Shown: positions 51,039 through 60,351, counted from the stretch's first letter. The stretch: 64,000 bases of DNA from DAHVFK01 sp035310985 (GCA_035310985.1 DATGDH010000164.1:61742-125741); one strand, 5' to 3'. A program made the numbers and translations. The notes: generated by a model from the letters alone, not told the origin.

Positions 51039-52954
51039 AGACTCTCTATCTGATCGTCCCGCTGGCGCCGTTGGCGGCGTCGATCGCCGCCGGGCTGTTC
51101 GGCCGCGCGATCGGGCGCAAGGGAGCGCACTGGGTCACGATCCTCGCGGTGCTCGCGTCCTTCGTCGCTTCGTGCGCGATCTTCGTCGACGTGCTGCACG
51201 GCAACGCCTTCAACGGCAGCGTGTACACCTGGCTCACTAGCGGCGCGACGCGCCTCGAGATCGGCTTCCAGATCGACCGGCTGTCTGCGCTCATGATGGT
51301 CGTGGTGAGCTTCGTTTCGCTGATGGTGCACGTCTACACCATCGGCTACATGGCGGACGATCCCGGCTACCAGAGGTTCTTCTCCTACATCTCGCTCTTC
51401 ACCTTCTCGATGCTGATGCTGGTGATGAGCAACAACTTCCTGCAGCTGTTCTTCGGCTGGGAAGCGGTGGGCCTGGTCTCGTACCTGCTGATCGGGTTCT
51501 GGTACACGCGGCCGAGCGCGATCTACGCGAACCTCAAGGCCTTCATCGTCAACCGGGTGGGCGACTTCGGCTTCCTGCTCGGCATCGCCCTGGTGCTGGC
51601 GAATTTCGGCACGCTCGACTATGGCGCGGTGTTCACGCAGGCGCCGGCGCTTGCGGCGCGCACGATCGAGGTGCTGCCGGGGCACGACTGGCAGCTGATG
51701 AGCGTCGTTTGCATCTGCCTCTTCGTGGGCGCGATGGGCAAGAGCGCGCAGTTCCCGCTGCACGTCTGGCTGCCTGACTCGATGGAGGGTCCGACGCCGA
51801 TCTCCGCCCTGATTCACGCCGCGACCATGGTGACGGCGGGCATCTTCATGGTGGCGCGCATGTCGCCGCTCTACGAGCTGTCGCAGACCGCGCTTTCGGT
51901 GGTGATCGTCATCGGCGCGGTCACAGCGCTCTCCATGGCCATAGTCGCGGTCACGCAGTACGACATCAAGCGCGTGGTCGCCTACTCGACGCTTTCCCAG
52001 CTCGGCTACATGACGGTGGCGCTGGGCGCATCGGCGTACTCGGCGGCCATCTTCCACCTCATGACGCACGCTTTCTTCAAGGCGGTGCTGTTCCTCGGCG
52101 CGGGCTCGGTGATCATCGCGATGCATCACGAGCAGGACATGCGCCGCATGGGCGGCCTGCGCCGTTACATGCCGGTCACCTATTTCACTGTGCTGATCGG
52201 GGCGTTCGCCAACGCGGGTTTGCCCCCGTTCGCGGGGTTCTTCTCCAAGGACGCGATCCTCGAGGCGGTGCGCGGCTCGAGCACGCCCGGGGCGGGCTTC
52301 GCCTACTGGGCGCTGCTCGCCGGCGTGTTCTTCGGTGGCCTGTACACCTTCCGGCTGGTGTTCTACGCCTTCCACGGCCAGCCGCGCATGGACGAGCACA
52401 CGAGAAAGCACCTGCGCGAGTCGCCGCTGGTGGTCACCGTGCCGCTGGTGCTGCTCGCGATTCCCTCGGTCGCGGCGGGCTGGTGGGCGGGCACCTTCGC
52501 CTTCGGCGACTACTTCGGCTCGAGCATCGTGCAGCGCTTCCACGAGGAGTATCACGGCGCCTGGAACTACATGCTGCACGGCCTGGCCGGCGCGCCGTTC
52601 TGGTGCGGGCTCGCCGGCGCTGCGCTGGCGGGCTATCTGTACCTGGTGCGCACCGACCTGCCCAAGCGCATCGCGGTCGCGCTCGGGCCGCTGTACGCGA
52701 TCGTCGAGCGCAAGTACGGCTTCGACGAGCTCTACTCCTGGCTGTTCGCCGGCGGCGCGCGGCTGATCGGCGCAGGCCTGTGGAAGGGGGGCGACCAGGG
52801 CGTGATCGACGGCCTGCTCGTGAACGGCTCCGCGCGCGCGGTCGGCTGGTTCGCCTCGGTGGCGCGCCTGTTCCAGAGCGGGCTCATCTACCAGTACGCA
52901 TTCGCGATGCTGATCGGCGTCGTGTTCCTCACCTACTGGTTCCTGCGCAGCTGA
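51035..52954 (+). CDS. nuoL: NADH-quinone oxidoreductase subunit L
   Basis: NuoL is the distal antiporter-like proton-pumping subunit with the long lateral helix. The 639-residue protein has the conserved GWEAVGLVSYLLIGFWYTRP, the central lysine region MGKSAQFPLHVWLPDSMEGP and HAATMVTAGIFMVARMSPLY. The lateral helix and last membrane segment end FLTYWFLRS. The ATG giving MKTLYLIVPLAPLAASIAAG overlaps nuoK. Confidence 0.96.
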   Translation: MKTLYLIVPLAPLAASIAAGLFGRAIGRKGAHWVTILAVLASFVASCAIFVDVLHGNAFNGSVYTWLTSGATRLEIGFQIDRLSALMMVVVSFVSLMVHVYTIGYMADDPGYQRFFSYISLFTFSMLMLVMSNNFLQLFFGWEAVGLVSYLLIGFWYTRPSAIYANLKAFIVNRVGDFGFLLGIALVLANFGTLDYGAVFTQAPALAARTIEVLPGHDWQLMSVVCICLFVGAMGKSAQFPLHVWLPDSMEGPTPISALIHAATMVTAGIFMVARMSPLYELSQTALSVVIVIGAVTALSMAIVAVTQYDIKRVVAYSTLSQLGYMTVALGASAYSAAIFHLMTHAFFKAVLFLGAGSVIIAMHHEQDMRRMGGLRRYMPVTYFTVLIGAFANAGLPPFAGFFSKDAILEAVRGSSTPGAGFAYWALLAGVFFGGLYTFRLVFYAFHGQPRMDEHTRKHLRESPLVVTVPLVLLAIPSVAAGWWAGTFAFGDYFGSSIVQRFHEEYHGAWNYMLHGLAGAPFWCGLAGAALAGYLYLVRTDLPKRIAVALGPLYAIVERKYGFDELYSWLFAGGARLIGAGLWKGGDQGVIDGLLVNGSARAVGWFASVARLFQSGLIYQYAFAMLIGVVFLTYWFLRS

Positions 52955-52964
52955 CGGCGGCCGC

Positions 52965-54449
52965 ATGCCAAGCGCGATTTCCTTCCTGTCGCTCGCCATC
53001 TGGGTCCCGATCCTCGCCGGGCTGCTGGTGCTCGCCACGGGCGACGACCGCAACGCGCCGATGCAGCGCGGCCTGGCGATGCTCGGCGCGCTCGCCGGCT
53101 TCGCCGTCACGATTCCACTGTACACCGGCTTCGACTCGAGCTCGGCGGGCATGCAGTTCGTCGAGTTGCACCCGTGGATCGAGCGGTTCAACGTCAACTA
53201 CCACCTCGGCGTCGACGGCATCAGCGTCCTATTCCTGCTGCTGAACAGCTTCATCACGATCCTGGTCGTGGTCGCGGGCTGGTCGGTGATCGAGAACCGG
53301 GTGGCCCAGTACTACGCCTCGTTCCTCGTGCTCTCGGGCCTCATGAACGGCGTGTTCTGCGCGCTGGACGGGGTGCTGTTCTACGTGTTCTTCGAGGCGA
53401 CGCTCATCCCGATGTTCATCATCATCGGCGTATGGGGCGGCCCGAACCGGGTGTACGCGGCGCTCAAGTTCTTCCTCTACACGCTCGCAGGCTCGCTCCT
53501 GCTGCTGGTCTCGGTGCTGTACCTGTACAACAAGTCCGGCGGCAGCTTCTCGATCCTCGACTGGCAGAGGCTGCCGCTGCCGCTGCGCGCGCAGGAGCTG
53601 CTGTTCTTCGGCTTCCTGCTCGCCTTCGCCGTCAAGGTGCCGATGTGGCCGGTGCACACCTGGCTGCCGGACGCGCACGTCGAGGCGCCCACCGGCGGCT
53701 CGGTGGTGCTGGCCGCGATCATGCTGAAGCTCGGCGCCTACGGTTTCGTGCGCTTCACGCTGCCCATCCTGCCGGACGCCTCGCGCCAGCTGGCCTGGCT
53801 GATGATCACGCTCTCGCTCATCGCGGTGGTGTATATCGGCCTGGTCGCGCTGGTGCAGACCGATATGAAGAAGCTGATCGCTTATTCGTCGATCTCGCAC
53901 ATGGGCTTCGTGACGCTCGGCTTCTTTATCTTCAACTCGCTCGGTATCGAGGGCGGCCTGGTGCAGATGATCTCGCACGGCTTCGTCTCGGCGGCGATGT
54001 TCCTGTGCGTCGGAGTGATGTACGACCGCATGCACACGCGCCTGATCGCCGACTACGGCGGGGTCGTGAACACGATGCCGAAGTTCGCGTCCCTAATGAT
54101 GCTGTTCGCGATGGCGAACAGCGGGCTGCCCGCGACCAGCGGCTTCGTGGGCGAGTTCATGGTCATCATGGGCGCGATGAAGGCGAGCTTCTGGTTCGCG
54201 TTCGCCGCCGCCTCAACGCTCATCTGGGGCGCCGCCTACACGCTGTGGATGTACAAGCGGGTGATCTTCGGCGCGGTCGGCAACGACCGTGTGGCCAAGC
54301 TGAGCGACCTCAACCCGAGGGAGCTGCTCGCCCTCGGGCTGCTCGCGCTCGCGGTGCTGGCGATGGGCCTTTGGCCGCTGCCGTTCACCGACGTGATGCA
54401 CGCCTCGGTGAGCGAGCTGCTGCGCCACGTCGCGCTGCCCAAGACCTGA
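52965..54449 (+). CDS. nuoM: NADH-quinone oxidoreductase subunit M
   Basis: NuoM is a second antiporter-like subunit. The 494-residue protein has about 14 helices, with FFEATLIPMFIIIGVWGGPN, KVPMWPVHTWLPDAHVEAPT and SISHMGFVTLGFFIFNS as conserved stretches. It lies 10 bp after nuoL and 15 bp before nuoN. Confidence 0.97.
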   Translation: MPSAISFLSLAIWVPILAGLLVLATGDDRNAPMQRGLAMLGALAGFAVTIPLYTGFDSSSAGMQFVELHPWIERFNVNYHLGVDGISVLFLLLNSFITILVVVAGWSVIENRVAQYYASFLVLSGLMNGVFCALDGVLFYVFFEATLIPMFIIIGVWGGPNRVYAALKFFLYTLAGSLLLLVSVLYLYNKSGGSFSILDWQRLPLPLRAQELLFFGFLLAFAVKVPMWPVHTWLPDAHVEAPTGGSVVLAAIMLKLGAYGFVRFTLPILPDASRQLAWLMITLSLIAVVYIGLVALVQTDMKKLIAYSSISHMGFVTLGFFIFNSLGIEGGLVQMISHGFVSAAMFLCVGVMYDRMHTRLIADYGGVVNTMPKFASLMMLFAMANSGLPATSGFVGEFMVIMGAMKASFWFAFAAASTLIWGAAYTLWMYKRVIFGAVGNDRVAKLSDLNPRELLALGLLALAVLAMGLWPLPFTDVMHASVSELLRHVALPKT

Positions 54450-54464
54450 CCGAGACGAGCGCCC

Positions 54465-55985
54465 ATGCCGCCGACGACGATCGCCTTGATAGACCACCTG
54501 CCGATGCTGCCGGAGGCGTTGCTGCTCGCCGGCACCTGCGTGCTGATGATCGCCGACCTGTACGTGAAAGGCGAGCGGCGCGGCGCGAGCTACGCCATCG
54601 CGCAGCTGGTTCTGATCGGCTGCGCGGCGGCGACCGCGTTCGTGATGTGGGGCTCGAGGACCCACGAGCCCTACAAGTACTTCCTGTTCGGCGGGATGTT
54701 CGTCGACGACATCATGGCGAACGTGCTGAAGATGGCGGCCTACATATCGGTATCGGCCGCGCTGGTCTATTCGCGCCAGTACCTGTTCGAGCGCGGCCTG
54801 CTGCGCGGCGAGTTCATGACGCTGCTGCTGTTCGCTCTGCTCGGCATCATGGTGATGATCAGCGCCGGCAGTTTCATCACGCTTTACCTGGGCCTGGAGC
54901 TGCTGTCGCTCTGCCTGTACGCGATGGTGGCGCTGAACCGCGACTCGGCCGTGTCGACTGAGGCGGCGATGAAGTACTTCGTGCTCGGCGCGCTCGCCTC
55001 GGGACTGCTGCTGTATGGCATGTCGATGATCTACGGCGCCACCGGCAGCCTCGACATCACCGAGGTTGCGCGGCACGTGCGCGAGCTGAAGAGCGGGGCC
55101 ACGCTCTTCGAAGGCTCGGCGACGCACCGCTTCCTCGTGTTCGGGCTGGTGTTCGTCGTGGCGGGCATCGCCTTCAAGCTCGGCGTGGTGCCGTTCCACA
55201 TGTGGATCCCGGACGTCTACCAGGGCGCGCCGACCGCGGTCACTTTGGTGATCGGCACGGCGCCCAAGCTCGCCGCCTTCGCCATGGCGATCCGGCTGCT
55301 GGTCAACGGGCTGCTCGACCTCGCGATCGACTGGCAGCAGATGCTGGTGATCCTGGCGATCGCCTCGATGGCGCTCGGCAACATCACCGCCATCGCGCAG
55401 TCGAACGTCAAGCGCATGCTCGCCTATTCGACGATCGCGCACATGGGCTTCATGCTGCTCGGCCTGCTCGCCGGCGTGGTCGGTGGCAACCGCCTTAATG
55501 CGCCCGACGCCTACAGCGCCGCGATGTTCTACACCATCGTCTACGTGCTGATGTCGCTCGGCGCCTTCGGCATGCTGATCTTCCTGTCGCGCGCGGGCGT
55601 CGAGTGCGAGACGCTCGAGGACCTGAAGGGGCTTAACCGGCGCAGCCCGTGGTACGCCTTCATCATGCTGGTGCTCATGTTCTCGCTCGCCGGCATCCCG
55701 CCGACCGCGGGCTTCTACGCGAAGCTCGCCGTGCTCTCCGCGGCGGTCAACGCGGGGCAGGTATGGCTCGCGGTGGTGGCGGTGCTGCTGTCGGTGATCG
55801 GCGCGTTCTACTACCTGCGCATCGTGAAGCTCATGTACTTCGACGAGCCCAAGCTGGTGCGTCCCGTGGGCGGCACGCTCGACATGCGCGTGCTGCTGTC
55901 GGTCAACGGGCTGGCGGTGCTCGGGCTGGGGATCCTGCCGCAGAAGCTGATGGCGCTGTGCATGAGCGCCATCATGGGCCTGTAG
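54465..55985 (+). CDS. nuoN: NADH-quinone oxidoreductase subunit N
   Basis: NuoN is the third antiporter-like subunit. The 506-residue protein has the conserved LGLELLSLCLYAMVALNRDS, KLGVVPFHMWIPDVYQGAPT and AYSTIAHMGFMLLGLLAGV. It closes the operon. A second in-frame ATG 39 nt inside is possible, but the first fits the usual length. A Nudix gene follows after 7 bp, a common arrangement in this class. Confidence 0.96.
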   Translation: MPPTTIALIDHLPMLPEALLLAGTCVLMIADLYVKGERRGASYAIAQLVLIGCAAATAFVMWGSRTHEPYKYFLFGGMFVDDIMANVLKMAAYISVSAALVYSRQYLFERGLLRGEFMTLLLFALLGIMVMISAGSFITLYLGLELLSLCLYAMVALNRDSAVSTEAAMKYFVLGALASGLLLYGMSMIYGATGSLDITEVARHVRELKSGATLFEGSATHRFLVFGLVFVVAGIAFKLGVVPFHMWIPDVYQGAPTAVTLVIGTAPKLAAFAMAIRLLVNGLLDLAIDWQQMLVILAIASMALGNITAIAQSNVKRMLAYSTIAHMGFMLLGLLAGVVGGNRLNAPDAYSAAMFYTIVYVLMSLGAFGMLIFLSRAGVECETLEDLKGLNRRSPWYAFIMLVLMFSLAGIPPTAGFYAKLAVLSAAVNAGQVWLAVVAVLLSVIGAFYYLRIVKLMYFDEPKLVRPVGGTLDMRVLLSVNGLAVLGLGILPQKLMALCMSAIMGL

Positions 55986-55992
55986 CGCAGCG

Positions 55993-56532
55993 GTGGCCCG
56001 CAAAGACCTGAGCGAGCATTTCGTCTCCGGCGAGGAGGTGTTCTCCGGCAAGCTGCTGCGCGTGCGGCGCGACCTCGTGCGCCTGCCGGACGGCGCTCAG
56101 GCGGTGCGCGAATACGTGCGCCACCCCGGCGCGGTGGTGATGGTGGCGCTGTTCGAGGACGGACGCGTGCTGCTCGAGCGCCAGTTCCGCTACCCGCACG
56201 GGCGCGACTTCATCGAGCTGCCGGCCGGCAAGCTCGAGCCGGGCGAGCCGCACCTGCAAACCGCGCAGCGCGAGCTGCTCGAGGAGACCGGCTACGTCGC
56301 CTCCGACTGGCGGCGCCTGGGCGTTCTCCACCCCTCGGTCGGCTATACCGACGAGGCGATCGAGCTGTTCCTCGCCAAGGGGCTGACCAAGAAGGAAGCC
56401 AGGCTCGACGACGGCGAGTTCCTCGAAGTGCTCGAAGTGCCGCTTGCGGAAGCGATCGCCATGGTGCGCGACGGGCGCATCACCGACGCGAAGTCGATTG
56501 CCGGGCTGCTCTGGGTGAAGAGCTTCCTCTAG
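55993..56532 (+). CDS. Nudix hydrolase, ADP-ribose pyrophosphatase type
   Basis: The 179-residue protein has an exact Nudix box, GKLEPGEPHLQTAQRELLEE followed by TGY (G-x5-E-x7-REL-x-EE-x-G). The N-terminal strand set SGKLLRVRRDLVRLPDG and a proline-bearing C-terminal loop are as in NudF-type ADP-sugar pyrophosphatases, which hydrolyse ADP-ribose to AMP and ribose-5-phosphate. The GTG start lies 7 bp after nuoN, so it is probably co-transcribed. Its 3' end overlaps the convergent ribonucleotide reductase gene by 4 bp. Confidence 0.88.
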   Translation: MARKDLSEHFVSGEEVFSGKLLRVRRDLVRLPDGAQAVREYVRHPGAVVMVALFEDGRVLLERQFRYPHGRDFIELPAGKLEPGEPHLQTAQRELLEETGYVASDWRRLGVLHPSVGYTDEAIELFLAKGLTKKEARLDDGEFLEVLEVPLAEAIAMVRDGRITDAKSIAGLLWVKSFL

Positions 56533-59375
56533 CCGCACACCCCCACGTAGCCGCAGGCGGTGCAGTAGTCGCAGCCGTCCTTGCGGATCATGGTGTTGTT
56601 TCCGCACTCGGGGCAGCGTCCGCCCTGCATCACCGGCGCCTGGCCTTTCTTCTCGGGCTCCTCGAGGATGCCCATCTGCTGCTTCGGAACGCCGTTCTCG
56701 TCCAGGATGCCGAGCATCGCATAGCGGTGCATGATGAGGCGCGCGAGGTACGACACGGTCGAGGGAAAGGTCTGCTGTTTCTGGCTGCCGGGCACGAACG
56801 CCATGAAATCGCCCAGCGGCTCGGGGAAATCCAGGAGCTTCCTGAGCTTCATGCCGATCCAGGCCGGGTCGAGCACGCGCATGTCGAGCGACAGCACCTT
56901 GCACAGCCCATCCAGGCAGCGCGGGTACTCGCCCGAGAGCCACATCGAGTACGGCCGCGTGTGGCCGTCGGGCAGGGTGATCTCCTTGAGCCCCAGCACG
57001 AAGTCGTCGCCGGTCCTCGGGTTGAGCACGTCCACCGTCCAGGACATGGTGCCGTCGGTGCCGGTCTTCGGCTCCTTGAGGCTGAACATGGTGTCGATCA
57101 CGTGCGTCGGGCCGCCCTCGGCGAGCGCGCCCAGCTCCTCGACGCGCCAGCGCACCACCTGCGCGAAGGCGGATACGAGCGAGGGCATGCGCCGCTTCTC
57201 GCCGTGCGGCGGGAAGGGCATCTCGAAGGCGTCGTCGCCCGCCGCCTTGGCGAGCGTGTCGAGCTTGAGCCTGAGCCAGCCGGCGTCGTTCGCGCGCATG
57301 TCCATCGACAGGGTCTTGGCGAGCGCGCCCAGGCCGCGCGGCTGCTCGCTGCCGTTGACCCACACTTCGAAGGCGTGCGGCTTGCCGTTCTCGACGTGGC
57401 CGACGAACACCGCGAAATGCCCGTGCGGGTGCTCGATCATGTAAGTCCAGGCCAGGTTGCCGCCGGCCAGGTCGGGCCGGCCCGGCCAGCGCAGGCTGGC
57501 GAGCACTGGCTGCGGCACGGTCTTGATCTGGATGCGGCGGTTGACGTCGTCGCTGCGGAAGTCCTGTGGCGCCTCGGCCGGCTTCTCGACGCTCAGCACC
57601 GCGCCGAGCACCTTGTTTGGGCGGTAAGTGGCGAGCCCCTTCAGGCCGGACTTCCAGGCGTGGAAGTACAGGTCCTGGAACTCCTCCCAGGGGTAGTCTT
57701 CGGGCACGTTCACGGTCTTCGAGATGCTCGTGTCGACGAACGGCGCGACCGCGGCGACCATCTGCTCGTGCGCCCGGGCGCTGATCTCGAGCGCCGTGAC
57801 GAAGTAGGGCGGCAGCCGCTGGGGATTGCCGCCCTGCGCCTTGTACAGGCGCCAGGCGTGATCCTCCACCGGAAATTCCTTCATGGTGCCGTCCGCCATG
57901 CGCTTCTTGCGCGTGTAGGTCCAGGAGAAGGGCGGCTCGATGCCGTTCGAGGCGTTGTCGGCGAACGCCAGGCTGATCGTCCCGGTAGGGGCGATCGACA
58001 GCAGGTGGCTGTTGCGGACACCCAGCTTGCGGATGAGCGCCTTGATGTCGTCGGGCAGGCGCGCGGCGAAGCTGGTGCCGGAGAGGTAGAGGTCCGCGTT
58101 GAACAGCGGGAATTGCCCGCGCTCGCGCGACAGCTCGGCGGAGGCGCGATAGGCGTAGTCGCGCATCGCCTCGGCGATATTGGCCGCCATCGCCCGCGCC
58201 TCGTCCGTGTCGTAGCGCAGCCGCAGCATGATGAGCGCGTCGCCCAGGCCGGTGAAGCCCAGGCCGATGCGCCGCTTCGCCATCGCTTCCTTGTGCTGCT
58301 GCTCGAGCGGCCAGGCGGTGACGTCCAGCACGTTGTCGAGCATGCGCACCGAGACCTCGACCACGCGCCCGAAGCGCTCGAAATCGAACGCCGCCTTGTC
58401 GCTGAAAGGCCGTCTGACGAAGCGCGTGAGATCGATCGAGCCGAGGCAGCAGCAGCCGTAGGCGGGCAGGGGCTGCTCGGCGCAGGGGTTCGTCGCCTCG
58501 ATGGTCTCGCAGTAGTTAAGGTTGTTGTCGCGGTTGATGCGGTCGAGGAACAGGATGCCCGGCTCGGCGTGGTCGTAGGTCGAGCGCATGATCTGCTCCC
58601 AGAGCTGACGTGCCGGCAGCTTGCGGTACACCCACAGGCCGTCGTCGCGCTGGTAGCCGCCGTTCTCGGGCCAGGGGCGCGCCTTGTGCACCAGCTCGAC
58701 GTCGAGGTCCTTCTCGACCGCCTGCATGAACTCGTCGGTCACGCCGACCGAAATGTTGAAGTTGGTGAGCTCGCCCTGGTCCTTGGCGTGAATGAAGTCC
58801 TCGATGTCCGGATGGTCGCAGCGCAGCACGCCCATTTGTGCGCCTCGGCGCGCGCCTGCGGATTCGACCGTCTCGCAGGACTGGTCGAACACGCGCATGT
58901 AGGAAACGGGGCCGCTGGCGCGCGAGTGCGTGCCCTTCACCTCTGCGCCCTTCGGGCGGATCGAGGAAAAGTCGTAACCGACGCCGCCGCCGCGGCGCAT
59001 GGTTTCGGCCGCCTCGCGCAGAGCGGTATAGATGCCGGGCTTGCCGTCGACCAGCTCGCTGATCGAGTCGCCCACGGGCTGGACGAAGCAGTTGATCAGC
59101 GTGGCCTGGATCTGGATTCCGGCGGCGGAGTTGATGCGTCCGGCCGGGACGAAGCCTTCTTCGAGCGCCTGCAGGAAGCGCCGTTCCCACTGCGTGCGCT
59201 TTTCTTCGGGCTCGGCCTGGGCGAGAGCGCGCGCCACCCGCCGGCGCACTTCCTCGATCGACGCCTCCTTGCCCTTGGCGTACTTCTCGAGCAGCGTGTC
59301 GCGCGAGATCTCCTGCGCCGCGAGCGCGGCGCTCGCGTCTTGCTTGTCCTGCGTGCCGGTTTGGTCGGTGCTCAT
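56529..59375 (-). CDS. nrdJ: Adenosylcobalamin-dependent (class II) ribonucleotide reductase
   Basis: Class II enzymes make deoxyribonucleotides with a radical from adenosylcobalamin and work with or without oxygen. The 948-residue protein has the barrel motifs LINCFVQPVGDSISELVDG, TNPCAEQPLPAYGCCCLGSI and SIAPTGTISLAFADNASNGI. It ends in a zinc-ribbon-like tail with CPECGNNTM and CDYCTACGYVGVCG. The long C-terminal extension (from about residue 620) is typical of one NrdJ lineage. No cobalamin riboswitch was found upstream. A LexA-type box and palindromes lie in the 286-bp gap on its upstream side. Confidence 0.92.
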   Translation of the reverse strand: MSTDQTGTQDKQDASAALAAQEISRDTLLEKYAKGKEASIEEVRRRVARALAQAEPEEKRTQWERRFLQALEEGFVPAGRINSAAGIQIQATLINCFVQPVGDSISELVDGKPGIYTALREAAETMRRGGGVGYDFSSIRPKGAEVKGTHSRASGPVSYMRVFDQSCETVESAGARRGAQMGVLRCDHPDIEDFIHAKDQGELTNFNISVGVTDEFMQAVEKDLDVELVHKARPWPENGGYQRDDGLWVYRKLPARQLWEQIMRSTYDHAEPGILFLDRINRDNNLNYCETIEATNPCAEQPLPAYGCCCLGSIDLTRFVRRPFSDKAAFDFERFGRVVEVSVRMLDNVLDVTAWPLEQQHKEAMAKRRIGLGFTGLGDALIMLRLRYDTDEARAMAANIAEAMRDYAYRASAELSRERGQFPLFNADLYLSGTSFAARLPDDIKALIRKLGVRNSHLLSIAPTGTISLAFADNASNGIEPPFSWTYTRKKRMADGTMKEFPVEDHAWRLYKAQGGNPQRLPPYFVTALEISARAHEQMVAAVAPFVDTSISKTVNVPEDYPWEEFQDLYFHAWKSGLKGLATYRPNKVLGAVLSVEKPAEAPQDFRSDDVNRRIQIKTVPQPVLASLRWPGRPDLAGGNLAWTYMIEHPHGHFAVFVGHVENGKPHAFEVWVNGSEQPRGLGALAKTLSMDMRANDAGWLRLKLDTLAKAAGDDAFEMPFPPHGEKRRMPSLVSAFAQVVRWRVEELGALAEGGPTHVIDTMFSLKEPKTGTDGTMSWTVDVLNPRTGDDFVLGLKEITLPDGHTRPYSMWLSGEYPRCLDGLCKVLSLDMRVLDPAWIGMKLRKLLDFPEPLGDFMAFVPGSQKQQTFPSTVSYLARLIMHRYAMLGILDENGVPKQQMGILEEPEKKGQAPVMQGGRCPECGNNTMIRKDGCDYCTACGYVGVCG

Positions 59376-59528
59376 CGTTGTCTCCCGGTTCTCGTTTGAA
59401 CGAAGGCGCTCAGCATAACTGCGCGCCGCAATGCTTGGGCGGCGAAATCCGTGAATTGGTAACTTGGATCAAATGTTCCACCTAAAACCTTGAAAACACA
59501 ACCAGTACGGCGCCAGGGTATTGCGGGC

Positions 59529-59542
59529 TACTAGATCTAGTA
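59529..59542. promoter_or_regulatory. Perfect 14-bp palindrome upstream of nrdJ
   Basis: TACTAGATCTAGTA is fully self-complementary and stands about 155 bp upstream of the nrdJ start, in a patch that is AT-rich for this genome. It has the form of a dimeric repressor operator. The binding protein is unknown. Confidence 0.45.
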
Positions 59543-59553
59543 TGGGCTGTGGC

Positions 59554-59573
59554 GCCGCCGGACGCCCGGCGGC
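59554..59573. other. GC-rich hairpin upstream of nrdJ
   Basis: GCCGCCGG (59554-59561) pairs perfectly with CCGGCGGC (59566-59573) around a 4-nt loop. Neither side has a T-run, so it is not called a terminator. It would fold in a long nrdJ leader or mark the end of the ankyrin gene transcript. Confidence 0.5.
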
Positions 59574-59641
59574 CGAGCTAGCCGATTGATTCGCAACCCG
59601 GATCAGGCGCGGCGCATTGCTCCGGGCGGGGGCACGCCTCG

Positions 59642-59661
59642 TACTGTACAAGTATACAGTT
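59642..59661. promoter_or_regulatory. LexA (SOS) box-like operator
   Basis: TACTGTACAAGTATACAGTT contains CTGT-N8-ACAG and matches the gammaproteobacterial and betaproteobacterial SOS box closely. On the minus strand it includes TATACT, a good -10 hexamer directed toward nrdJ 267 bp away. It touches the last base before the ankyrin gene stop codon. No classical SOS gene is adjacent. Confidence 0.6.
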
Positions 59662-60351
59662 TCAGCGCGAGGCGGCCGCGCGCCGGCGCGCGCGCCGCAG
59701 CAGCTCGGCCACCTCGCCGTGGCCGAAGCGCAGCGCCACCTCGACGGGAGTGTCCCCGTCCTTGATGGCGAGCGTCGGGCTGGCCCCGTGACGCAGCAGC
59801 AGCTCGACCAGAAGGGCGTTGCCCTTCATCGCGGCGTAGGCGAGCGCGGTATAACCGCTGTCGTGCCGCAGGTTGGGATCGAAATTCTTCTCCAGGACCT
59901 TCCTGGCGTAGGCCGGGTTGCCCTTCTCGATGGCGTAGAACAGCGCCCGCACGGCCTCGCGGCTCGCTTCCTTTCTGCGCGGCTCGAGCCCGGTGGGCAG
60001 CAGCTTGACAACGTAGTTGACCAGCGAAAGCGCAACCAGCGCCGCCAGTGCGTAGAGCAGCGGCAGCTTCGAGATCCCCAGGCCCTCGGCGATGCGATCG
60101 GGCATGTTGGCCCCCGCGATCAGCAGCACGACCGCGAGGAAGAAGAAGAATTTCAGATACAGGAAAAGCGCCAGGATCACGATGCATCCCAGCACCGCGA
60201 CCAGCAGATCGGGATTGAGGTGCAGAGACTGCTCGACGTATTCGCGCGGCAGATTGGCGAGCAGCGCAGTGATCGCGATGAGGCCCATCAGCGTCATCTC
60301 GCGGATGCGAATGCGCGTCAGGAAATCGATATTCGGCAGGGGAAGGGGCAT
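59662..60351 (-). CDS. Membrane-anchored ankyrin-repeat protein
   Basis: The 229-residue product has three hydrophobic segments: TLMGLIAITALLANL, then LLVAVLGCIVILALFLYLKF and following residues, and LLYALAALVALSLVNYVV. About 100 cytoplasmic residues follow, holding at least two ankyrin repeats (HDSGYTALAYAAMKGNALLV and KDGDTPVEVALRFGHGEVAE). Ankyrin repeats bind protein partners; the partner is not evident. The ATG giving MPLPLPNIDFLTRIRIREM was chosen. A GTG at 60441 would leave only 5 bp to the divergent greB start. I know of no specific function. Confidence 0.7.
   Translation of the reverse strand: MPLPLPNIDFLTRIRIREMTLMGLIAITALLANLPREYVEQSLHLNPDLLVAVLGCIVILALFLYLKFFFFLAVVLLIAGANMPDRIAEGLGISKLPLLYALAALVALSLVNYVVKLLPTGLEPRRKEASREAVRALFYAIEKGNPAYARKVLEKNFDPNLRHDSGYTALAYAAMKGNALLVELLLRHGASPTLAIKDGDTPVEVALRFGHGEVAELLRRARRRAAASR

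Noticed and set aside
47580..53197. Very long open frames on the minus strand inside the nuo operon (for example 47580-49730 and 50615-53197).
   Set aside because: They are antisense shadows of nuoG-nuoL caused by high GC. Their products are rich in His, Arg, Gln and Glu with no domain signatures, while the plus-strand frames encode well-known subunits.
59554..59573. Calling the GC hairpin an intrinsic terminator of the ankyrin gene.
   Set aside because: There is no T-run on either strand after the stem, so it was listed only as a hairpin.
59376..59661. A cobalamin riboswitch or NrdR boxes in front of the B12-dependent ribonucleotide reductase.
   Set aside because: No B12-box (GCCACTG-like) sequence or riboswitch fold is visible, and no ACAC-N8-GTGT pair of the NrdR type was found.
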